Assembly: GCA_002403305.1 (NCBI GenBank)
Contig: DHHM01000020.1
Coordinates: 146,875 to 210,874 of the forward strand
Length of the DNA: 64,000 bases
DNA from: Bacteroidales bacterium UBA4772
Lineage (GTDB): Bacteria; Bacteroidota; Bacteroidia; Bacteroidales; VadinHA17
Direction of reading: 5' to 3'
Positions 54,434-62,900 of this stretch are shown here, in pieces. A program made the translations under genes and the position numbers. Position 1 is the stretch's first letter. The number at the start of each line of letters is the position of its first letter. The notes beneath the pieces are model-generated. The model was not told the origin of the DNA, did not search any database, and saw only the letters and a list, made by a program, of their open reading frames with translations.

Positions 54434-54441
54434 CAAATTTA
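54434..54441 (-). promoter_or_regulatory. TAnnTTTG element abutting the HD hydrolase start
   Basis: Minus strand TAAATTTG, exact match, ends one base before the ATG at 54432. A transcript from here could not carry a leader. May be coincidental. Confidence 0.3.
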
Positions 54442-54516
54442 TGGAATTGTTTCCAAAAACAGGTCAGAAAAGCTTCAGATACAAGGTAGTTAATCATTTT
54501 TCACCTTCACTGTCCA

Positions 54517-54546
54517 TTGTCAATTAAAAAAATGATATTATCTTTG
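54517..54546 (+). promoter_or_regulatory. Promoter of rimP-nusA-infB
   Basis: TTG (54517-54519), 19 bp, TATCTTTG (54539-54546): a full match. The ATG is 69 bp downstream, leaving room for a structured leader. Confidence 0.8.
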
Positions 54547-54573
54547 CATCCGAACAGAAGGGTATGAATGGCC

Positions 54574-54599
54574 TAGGGGACAAAAGTCCCCTATTTTGT
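54574..54599 (+). promoter_or_regulatory. Leader hairpin of the rimP operon, possible attenuator
   Basis: TAGGGGAC (54574-54581) pairs perfectly with GTCCCCTA (54586-54593) around AAAA, followed by TTTTG. Stem plus T-tract looks like an intrinsic terminator placed 17 bp before the rimP ATG. In E. coli this operon is autoregulated by NusA; control by attenuation here is inference. Confidence 0.55.
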
Positions 54600-54615
54600 T
54601 ATCAAAAGAAATACT

Positions 54616-55068
54616 ATGGTCACCAGGGAGCAGATAAGAAGAGTTACCGAAAGCCACATACAGGGTAGCGGCATCTTCCTCGTCGACGTAAGACTGAGCA
54701 GCACCGGACGGATAACTGTCCTCATCGACAGGCCCGGGGGTGTGACCATTGACGACTGTGCCTCGCTGAGCAAGGCAATCAGCGGTGAGGTTGGCGAGGA
54801 GATTGGCGACTATGACCTGAATGTATCGTCTCCGGGTCTCGACATGCCCTTCCTGGTTCTTGAGCAGTACCTGAAGAACGAGGGAAGAATGGTTGAGGTC
54901 GTTACCGCTGAGGGCGAAGCATTGAAGGGCACCCTCATGAACGTAACCCCGGGAGGCTTTGAACTCAGCACTGAGAAAAAGATCAAAAAAGGAGAGGCTG
55001 AAACCGTGGTCAGGTCATTCAATTATGAAGATTTAAAAACAGTTAAAGTAATAATATCATTTAAATAA
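54616..55068 (+). CDS. rimP: Ribosome maturation factor RimP
   Basis: 150-residue factor for 30S subunit assembly. The N-terminal alpha/beta domain has DVRLSSTGRITVLIDRPGGV and the DDCASLSKAISGEV helix, the C-terminal SH3-like domain about 90-150 (PGGFELSTEKKIKKGE). First gene of rimP-nusA-infB, an almost universal bacterial order. Own promoter and leader hairpin precede it. Confidence 0.96.
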   Translation: MVTREQIRRVTESHIQGSGIFLVDVRLSSTGRITVLIDRPGGVTIDDCASLSKAISGEVGEEIGDYDLNVSSPGLDMPFLVLEQYLKNEGRMVEVVTAEGEALKGTLMNVTPGGFELSTEKKIKKGEAETVVRSFNYEDLKTVKVIISFK

Positions 55069-55085
55069 CAGAACAGATTGTCAAA

Positions 55086-56327
55086 ATGGAAAATGTTAAT
55101 CTTATAGATACTTTTTCAGAGTTCAAGGAGCTGAAGAATATTGACAGGCCTACCATGATGAGTGTGCTGGAGGATGTATTCAGGGGTATGCTTGCCAAGA
55201 AATATGGCTCGGCCGATAATTTTGACATTATCGTCAACATTGACAAGGGTGACTTTGAGATCTGGCGTAACCGCGAGGTAGTTGATGATAAGGAGTTTAC
55301 CGATCCCAACACACAGATACCCCTCTCTGAGGCGCACAAGATTGATGAGGATTACGAGGTAGGTGAAGAGGTATCGGATGAGGTGAAGTTTCTCGACTTC
55401 GGCCGCCGGGCCATCCTGGCGCTGAGGCAGAACCTCGTGTCGCGTATACTCGACCTGGAGAAGAACAACATCTACCTCAAATACAAGGACCGCATCGGGG
55501 ATATCGTCACCGGTGAGGTGTACCAGGTATGGAAGCGTGAGACACTGGTGCTTGACGACGACGGCAACGAGCTGATACTTCCCAAGGGTGAGCAGATACC
55601 CTCGGACCATTTCCGCAAGGGTGACACCATCCGTGCCGTGGTCATCAGGGTGGAGATGAAGAACAACACTCCCAACATCATCCTCAGCCGTACCTCCCCG
55701 GTATTCCTGGAGAGGCTCTTTGAGCTCGAGGTACCTGAGATATTCGACGGGCTGATCACCATACGCAAGATCGTCAGGGTGCCCGGCGAGAGAGCCAAGG
55801 TGGCCGTGGAGTCGTACGACGAGCGCATTGACCCCGTCGGTGCCTGCGTGGGCATGAAGGGATCGCGCATCCACGGCATCGTCCGCGAGCTGCGCAACGA
55901 AAACATCGACGTCATCAACTATACTTCAAACATACAGCTCTTCATCACCAGGGCTCTCAACCCCGCAAAGATCACCTCAATAAAACTGATTGAAGCGGAC
56001 AAGAAGGCGGAGATCTATCTCAAGCCAAGCGAGGTCTCACTGGCAATCGGTAAGGGAGGACTGAACATCAAGCTGGCCGGTCAGCTCACCGGGTATGACA
56101 TCGAGGTCTACCGTGAGCCTGACAATGAGGATGAGGAGGATGTATCCCTCGATGAATTCGCCGATGAGATCGAAGGATGGATCATTGATGAGCTGAAGGC
56201 CATCGGTTGCGACACCGCACGCAGCGTGCTGCGGCTGACGGTGCATGACCTCGTCAAACGGACCGACCTCGAGGAGGAGACGATAAAGGAGGTGGTCAAT
56301 ATTCTGAGATCTGAATTTGACAAGTAA
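55086..56327 (+). CDS. nusA: Transcription factor NusA
   Basis: Modulates pausing, termination and antitermination. 413 residues: N-terminal RNA polymerase-binding domain (1-~130), S1 domain (about 135-205, GDIVTGEVYQVWKRETLVLD), two KH domains (GACVGMKGSRIHGIVREL and LAIGKGGLNIKLAGQLTG), and a short helix-hairpin-helix-like acidic end (KAIGCDTARSVLRLTVHDL). It lacks the second C-terminal acidic repeat of the E. coli protein, normal outside Proteobacteria. Confidence 0.97.
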   Translation: MENVNLIDTFSEFKELKNIDRPTMMSVLEDVFRGMLAKKYGSADNFDIIVNIDKGDFEIWRNREVVDDKEFTDPNTQIPLSEAHKIDEDYEVGEEVSDEVKFLDFGRRAILALRQNLVSRILDLEKNNIYLKYKDRIGDIVTGEVYQVWKRETLVLDDDGNELILPKGEQIPSDHFRKGDTIRAVVIRVEMKNNTPNIILSRTSPVFLERLFELEVPEIFDGLITIRKIVRVPGERAKVAVESYDERIDPVGACVGMKGSRIHGIVRELRNENIDVINYTSNIQLFITRALNPAKITSIKLIEADKKAEIYLKPSEVSLAIGKGGLNIKLAGQLTGYDIEVYREPDNEDEEDVSLDEFADEIEGWIIDELKAIGCDTARSVLRLTVHDLVKRTDLEEETIKEVVNILRSEFDK

Positions 56328-56388
56328 CAACCTGCTTCCCGGTACGGGAGCAACGATATATTAAAATTAGAGGATATCATTAAGGTAT

Positions 56389-59289
56389 ATGACTGAAGAG
56401 AAGAAAGCCATACGTTTAAGCAAGGCAGCCCGCGAATTCAATGTTGGGATCCAGACTATTGTCGAATTTCTTCACAAGAAGGGGTTTGACATAAGCACGG
56501 ACCCCAACTGCAAGATTCCTCCTGAGGCTTATGCACTGATAGTCAAAGAATACAGTGGCGACCTCAGCGTCAAGAAGGATGCCGAGAAACTGGCTCTCAA
56601 GGAGAAGATTACTCCGAAAAAGTCCCTCTCGATTGAGGATCTTGATTCCGGACGGCCCGGCGACAGCGGCGAGCCTGACGAAGAGTTCCTCATAACAGAT
56701 ATCTCCGGTGACAAAAAGCATCCTGATATCCTCACTGAGATCACAAAGAGAGAGCCAAGACCCAGGGAAGAGGCTGCTCCCGCAGCAAAAGCCACTCCGA
56801 GGGAGCCTGAGGCACCCCCTGCAAAGAGTGATGCTTCCGACAGTGCTGAGCCTGTCGTCACCCAGACCCCTGCCGTTGAGGCCAGGAAACCGAAGGTAGT
56901 CGGAAAGGTCGATCTTGAATCCCTGACCGCCAGGAAGGCCAGGAGCCCGAAAAAGAGTGCTGCCGGGAAGAGTGAGCCGGCAGAGGAGAAAGTTGCTCCC
57001 GCTCCCGCAGAGGAGAAACCGGTAGCCAAAGAGGAAACTCCGGCAGAGACTCCTGTTGCTGCTGAGACTCCCGTTGTTCCTGAGACCCCGGAGCCGAAGG
57101 AGACAGAGATATACCGTCCGGGGTATGAGAAGCTGACGGGTGTGAAGATCATCGACAAGATCGAGCTGGTACCTGAAGTCAAAAAGAGTAAGGAGCAGTC
57201 GGCTGAGGGCCGACAGAAGCGCGACGACAAGAAGAAGCGCGAGCGCATCAAGCCCAAGAGCCGTGAGAAGGTTGCAGTGAACGCCACTCCCGGCCAGGCA
57301 GCCCAGGAACAGAGGAAGGACAGGAAGCCCGGGCAGCGTGATCAACGCGGCGGCGAGAGGAAAAAGTCGTTCCGCACGCTAAGGCCCGAGGTTGACAAGA
57401 TAGATGTTGACAAGAACATCAGGGATGTCAACCTGCTCATGAGCAAGAGCAAGTCGAAGGTGGCACGGCACCGCCGTGACAAGAGAGATGCCGTCAGCCA
57501 GCGGATGAAGGATGAGACAGAAAAGCAGGAACTCGAAAAGAGCACTCTCAAGGTCACCGAGTTCGTCTCCGTCAATGAGCTGGCCACCATGATGGATGTG
57601 CCGGTGGTGGATATCATATCAACATGCATGAGCCTTGGCCTGATAGTCTCCATCAATCAGAGGCTTGATGCCGAGACCATGGCGATGCTTGCTGAAGAAT
57701 TCGGATTTTCTGTTGAGTTTGTCAGCGCTGAGTTGCAGGAGGCCGTCAGGGAAGAGGAGGATGATGAAGCCACCCTTCTGCCGCGTCCGCCCATTGTCAC
57801 CGTCATGGGACACGTTGACCACGGCAAGACCAAGCTGCTAGACCACATACGCAACACCAACGTCATCGCCGGCGAGGCCGGTGGTATAACACAGCATATA
57901 GGTGCATACCGGGTAATGCTCGACAACGACAAGGTCATCACCTTCCTTGACACTCCCGGTCACGAGGCCTTTACCGCCATGCGCGCCAGGGGTGCACAGA
58001 TAACCGACATCGTCATTGTAGTCGTGGCAGCGGATGACGGGGTGATGCCGCAGACACGGGAGGCTATCAACCATGCCCATGCTGCCGGCGTGCCGATAAT
58101 ATTCGCCATTAACAAGATTGACAAGCCCACCGCCAATCCCGACAAGATACGTGAGGAGCTTGCAGCCATGAACTTCCTGGTTGAAGAGTGGGGAGGCAAA
58201 TACCAGTCGCAGGAGATCTCAGCCAAGAACGGCGTTAACATAGAGCTGCTTCTTGAGAAGGTGTTGCTGCAAGCCGAACTTCTTGAGCTGAAAGCCAACC
58301 CTGATAAGTTTGCTCTCGGAACAGTGATTGAATCGTCGCTCGACAAGGGTCGCGGTTTCGTGGCCACGATACTCGTCAAGGCCGGAACCCTCAGTCTGGG
58401 CGACGTTGTGATCGCCGGCAGTTACTACGGCCACGTGAAGGCGATGTATAACGAGCGCAACCAGAAGATCAGCAAGGCCGGACCCTCAATGCCGGTGCTT
58501 ATCCTGGGTCTCAACGGAGCCCCGCAGGCAGGTGACAAGTTCAATGTGATGGAGTCAGACAAGGAGGCCAAGGATATCGCAACCAAGAGGGCACAGCTGC
58601 AGCGTGAGCAGGGACTGCGTACACAGAAGCACATCACCCTCGATGAGATCGGCCGCCGTATAGCTATCGGCAACTTCCAGGAGCTCAACATCATCGTCAA
58701 AGGTGACGTCGACGGGTCGGTGGAAGCGCTGAGCGACTCGCTGATAAAGCTCTCTACTGAAGAGATCCAGGTAAATATCATCCATAAAGCCGTAGGTCAG
58801 ATATCCGAATCTGATATCCTGCTGGCTGCCGCCTCCAACGCCGTTGTGGTGGGCTTCCAGGTGAGACCCTCGCTCAGCGCCAGAAAGCTGGCCGAGAAGG
58901 AGGGCATAGACATACGCCTCTACTCCATCATCTATGACGCCATCGAGGAGATCAGGGCTGCCATGGAGGGCATGCTCTCGCCCGAGATCAAGGAGGAGAT
59001 CGTCTCTACCGTCGAGGTGCGTGAGGTCTTCAAGATCGGTAAGGTTGGAACCATCGCCGGATGCTTCGTCCGCGACGGCAAGGTGACACGCAACACCAGG
59101 GTGAGGGTGATACGTGACGGTATCGTCATCTACACCGGTGAACTGGGATCACTCAAGCGTTTCAAGGATGACGTCAGGGAAGTCTCTGCAGGTTATGAGT
59201 GCGGACTGAATATCGAAGGTTTCAATGACATCAAGGTAGGAGATATAATCGAAGGGTACCAGACCGTACAGGTCAAGAAGACATTGTAG
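56389..59289 (+). CDS. infB: Translation initiation factor IF-2
   Basis: GTPase that places initiator tRNA on the 30S subunit. 966 residues. The N-terminal domain (1-~60) is followed by a long low-complexity Glu/Pro/Ala/Lys-rich region (about 100-390, with PAETPVAAETPVVPETPEP). The second N-domain (TEFVSVNELATMMDVPVVDI) precedes the G domain: G1 VMGHVDHGKTKLLD, G3 DTPGHEAF, G4 NKID. Domains II, III and the C-terminal tRNA-binding domain follow. A heptamer array starts right after its TAG. Confidence 0.98.
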   Translation: MTEEKKAIRLSKAAREFNVGIQTIVEFLHKKGFDISTDPNCKIPPEAYALIVKEYSGDLSVKKDAEKLALKEKITPKKSLSIEDLDSGRPGDSGEPDEEFLITDISGDKKHPDILTEITKREPRPREEAAPAAKATPREPEAPPAKSDASDSAEPVVTQTPAVEARKPKVVGKVDLESLTARKARSPKKSAAGKSEPAEEKVAPAPAEEKPVAKEETPAETPVAAETPVVPETPEPKETEIYRPGYEKLTGVKIIDKIELVPEVKKSKEQSAEGRQKRDDKKKRERIKPKSREKVAVNATPGQAAQEQRKDRKPGQRDQRGGERKKSFRTLRPEVDKIDVDKNIRDVNLLMSKSKSKVARHRRDKRDAVSQRMKDETEKQELEKSTLKVTEFVSVNELATMMDVPVVDIISTCMSLGLIVSINQRLDAETMAMLAEEFGFSVEFVSAELQEAVREEEDDEATLLPRPPIVTVMGHVDHGKTKLLDHIRNTNVIAGEAGGITQHIGAYRVMLDNDKVITFLDTPGHEAFTAMRARGAQITDIVIVVVAADDGVMPQTREAINHAHAAGVPIIFAINKIDKPTANPDKIREELAAMNFLVEEWGGKYQSQEISAKNGVNIELLLEKVLLQAELLELKANPDKFALGTVIESSLDKGRGFVATILVKAGTLSLGDVVIAGSYYGHVKAMYNERNQKISKAGPSMPVLILGLNGAPQAGDKFNVMESDKEAKDIATKRAQLQREQGLRTQKHITLDEIGRRIAIGNFQELNIIVKGDVDGSVEALSDSLIKLSTEEIQVNIIHKAVGQISESDILLAAASNAVVVGFQVRPSLSARKLAEKEGIDIRLYSIIYDAIEEIRAAMEGMLSPEIKEEIVSTVEVREVFKIGKVGTIAGCFVRDGKVTRNTRVRVIRDGIVIYTGELGSLKRFKDDVREVSAGYECGLNIEGFNDIKVGDIIEGYQTVQVKKTL

Positions 59290-59411
59290 GATTTTCGATT
59301 TGCGATTTGCGATTTTCGATTTGCGATTTGCGATTGAGAAATTTTTTAATCGACATTCGCACATCAGAAATCGTCAATTAAATCGAAAATCGCAAATCTG
59401 AAATCGCAAAT
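59290..59411 (+). repeat. Inverted pair of heptamer arrays after infB
   Basis: First arm, 59290-59338: seven 7-mers in register (GATTTTC, GATTTGC, GATTTGC, the same three again, then GATTGAG), starting on the base after the infB stop. Second arm, about 59378-59411, is the reverse complement type with ATC at 59382, 59389, 59396 and 59403, again every 7 bp. The arms could form a long hairpin next to the terminator. Confidence 0.88.
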
Positions 59412-59443
59412 AAAAAAAGCTGCATCCCTGCAGCTTTTTTTTT
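59412..59443. terminator. Bidirectional terminator between infB and gcvH
   Basis: AAAAAAAGCTGCA (59412-59424) pairs perfectly with TGCAGCTTTTTTT (59429-59441), loop TCCC, with T continuing to 59443. A- and T-runs on both sides suit termination of both infB and gcvH. Confidence 0.9.
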
Positions 59444-59460
59444 GCTTATTATATTGTCAG

Positions 59461-59841
59461 TCACGCACCTATAAGCTTCTTATAGGCTTCTGCATCGAGG
59501 AGATCATCGATCTCCGATGAATCGTCAATAGCTATCTTGATCATCCACCCCTCGCCATAAGGATCACTGTTGACAAGCTCCGCGGAGGCGTCAAGCTCTT
59601 CATTCTTTTCAGTGACAGTGCCGCTGAGAGGCATGAAGAGATCCGACACTGTCTTGACGGCTTCCACCGTGCCAAAGACATCGCCCTGCCCGAGCTTCTC
59701 GCCCACGGTCTCGATCTCAATAAATACTATATCGCCCAGCTCATGCTGTGCAAAATCAGTAATGCCTACAACTGCTTCTTTGCCGTTGATGCGGACCCAC
59801 TCATGATCCTTGGTGTACTTCAGGTTTGCCGGAACATTCAT
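59461..59841 (-). CDS. gcvH: Glycine cleavage system H protein
   Basis: Lipoyl carrier of the glycine cleavage system. 126 residues from ATG 59841. The lipoylated Lys63 is in GTVEAVKTVSDL, and the start KYTKDHEWVRING and PYGEGWMIKI are standard. A GTG one codon upstream is rejected. It follows sprA (117 bp), a recurrent Bacteroidota neighbourhood. No P or T protein genes are in the window. Confidence 0.97.
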   Translation of the reverse strand: MNVPANLKYTKDHEWVRINGKEAVVGITDFAQHELGDIVFIEIETVGEKLGQGDVFGTVEAVKTVSDLFMPLSGTVTEKNEELDASAELVNSDPYGEGWMIKIAIDDSSEIDDLLDAEAYKKLIGA

Positions 59842-59957
59842 CACTTGATATTTTTTTGTTAGACATATGATCTTACTGTCAGGATGTCAAAAATACATCT
59901 TTTTTAAGATTTTAAGGCCGGTTGTATCGTTTTTTCCAACGGCACCGGTGACAAGCG

Positions 59958-62900
59958 TCACTGTACCAGGGTAAAGCGCAGGCTGAAGCCGAAGTTGGTA
60001 TTGGAGGTCATGAAGGTGTTGGCAACAAAAGGATCATTCATCGAATGGTCTGCATATATCTGCAGGTTGAACCTGTCGCTGAGAACATAGTCGGCAGTGG
60101 CTCCCAGGGTAAAGACCCGCTGTCCTGCCACAGGCTGGTTTACCGCCTCCACCAGCTTGCGCGCCAGGGTCTTGTTGTTCCTGATGGAGAGGTCCACCTT
60201 CAGGTTGAGGTCGCTCTTCAGGGCACGCTGACCGGTGCGTGAGCTGAGGGTGATGGCCACATCATCAAAACGGTAGCCCGCTCCTACGGTTATCTCATCA
60301 TTCCTGATATCTGCCACCTGGTTGCTCGCCAGGTTGAGGGTCACCGTACGCGACTTGCGGTATTCTATCCTGGTCGTCAGCGAGTTCTTCCATCCCAGGT
60401 CTATGTTGATCAAGGGGCTGAACTGCTCGTTGATGGTTACGGTGTTGATCTCATATTGCGGGATGAAGTTCGACTGCAGGTCACGTATCCTGCTTATCCC
60501 TGATGCATCAGGATCATAATAGAGACTGGTATTGAACGAGCCGATTGTGTAAGTCGATCTGTACTGGTGCGAGAGACTCACCGAGTTGAATACCTTGCGC
60601 ACCGCCTCGAACTTTGTCAGCCCCTCGAAATTGATCCTCCAGTTGGGCATCATATGCATCATGGAGGGGAAGGGTGACAGGGTGATCTTACCCGGGTCCC
60701 TCCTGGTATAGGCTGCAAGGAAGGCTGGCACCAGCACCTCGGCGGAGGTCTGGCCGTATCCGCTCATATAGGGCCCTGTAATCTGCTCGCCGGTGACAGG
60801 GTCAAACCACGGATCATAGCTGCTGTCTTCAAGACGGCGCTCATTACCCCTCCGTTGTGATATTACCGAGGTGTACTCCTTGAACCTCTCAAATGTCGGG
60901 GAGATATAGTCGCCCGTTTTGGGTATCTTCTCAAAGGCTGTGCCCCATGACACCACCGAGATGGTAAAGTTGCCCGTGACACGCGTGTTCCTGGTGCTGT
61001 CGGGGAAGTTACCGTTGCGGTCGGCACGCAGGTATGATGCCACCGTCTCCGAGTAGCGCCTGTCAGCTGTCAGATCCAGCCGCAGGCCGGGAAACGGCTC
61101 TACATTGGCCCTGATATTGAACTGTTCACGCTTGCTGTAGGAGGCAGCATTGTTGAGCAGTGTGTCGGAGGTGATCCAGCCGTTGATGACAGCCTCATCA
61201 AAGAAGCGCTCGTCAGTAAGCCCGGCGAGGAAACGCCAGCCGGGTGATGACATGCCTCCGTAGTTCTCCTGACCCAGGAACGCGGTGCCGGGGAGGTATC
61301 CCGGAAGGATGTGCCCCTGCTCGATGGTATAGGTGGCTGAGACATTGCGCAGTGCCATGAGGCTGCGCACAAGATAGCGCCCTGCCATACTGGCGACGCC
61401 GGGTTTCTTCTCCACCCTGCCCTTGACGGAGACGCTGACATTGGAGACGTCAGCATCAGCGATATAGTCAATACGGTCATCAGAGACGATGTTGAACTTA
61501 CCGCTCACGGGAGCGCCGTCACGGTCGGTGACCGTCACCGTGACATCCCTGGTGCCCAGGTTGTGGTTGATGATACGCGGCTTGTCGGCCTTGAGTATCA
61601 GTCCCCGCCTGTTGTGTGTCACCTCCTCGTAGCCGAGGCTCATGCGGCGTTTCCCCCCCGGCTGCGTGCTGGCCTCTATCTCTTTCAGGAATTTAACCTT
61701 GCCGTAGAGGTTGGTGAGGTTGGCCTGCACCGTAAACTGCCCGTTGTTCGAATTCTTGATCGTATTGCCCGGCTTTATGTTCACCGAATCAGGGAAGATG
61801 GTGCCCGCCAGCCAGTCGTACCTGGCACTGTAGCGCGCGTTGGAGGTCACCCATGAGAGCAGCGGCAGCTTGTTAACCGGCACATTGTAGTTGACATTCA
61901 ACAGATGATAGTAGTTGGTGGTGCGGCCCAGGTCACTCAGGTTAGCCATGACAGAATCACGCCAGGTGTCGAACAGCTCGGGATAGCGCCTGCGGTCAGC
62001 ACCCCCCGCCGGCTCGTCAATCCTCGCAATGCTGCTGGCGGTGAAGTCCACCTTGAGCTGCTTGGTGATGTCATACTTGATATCATAGAACCGGGTCCAT
62101 TGAAAATCCTTTGTAAAGACCGGGTCGATCAGCAGATCAGGGTTGTTGATGTTGCGCGTCCTGACCTCGTTGTAATACCTGTAGAGGTCGGTACGCACGG
62201 TGATGTGCTTCGGAAACAGATAGATGTTGAAATCCTTGATCAGCCTGAAGGCCGGTGAGCTGAGCAGCCTCGACTTCTGGAACGGGGAAAAATTCTTCGG
62301 CCTGGCATCGAAGTCGTAGGCGAGCCCTCCCCTGTACGTACGCTCCAAATCCACCTCCGTGCGGGGATCGCTGTTGTACACCTCGTTAAAGGCATAGCTG
62401 ACGGTGACGTTTGCCGGGTCCCATGCATGGGGCTTCTCTCCCCTTTTGGTTATGCCGGCGTTGCTGACGGTGAGTGTACGACGCCGCGAGTACTCTTCCG
62501 CCAGGTTTAGCAGCGAGTCCCTCTCCCTCTTGTCCTGCGCATTGTCGAGCGACTCATCAAGCAGTATGTCAGGATTGAGCGGATCATACTGCGGCCTGAT
62601 GCGGTTCTCGGAGTAACCCATGTAAACGGGTATCCTGATGCCCGCCTTCTCGGGGAAGAACTTGCCCAGCTCAAGGTTCGACGAGAGGTCGTACTGTATC
62701 ACCTGCTCCATGCTGCGCTGGCTGACGTTCTTGTCGATGCTGCCCCATCCCGGGGTGCTCGTCTGTCCTACCAGGTTGACTGTCCCCAGGTCAGCCAGGC
62801 GTGCCTGCATCTGTGCGTTGGCAGCCCATCCTCCCTCCTCACGGAAGTCGCTCAGCCGGAGCTCATTGATCCATACCTCCGCCGACCTGGGAGCACCGTC

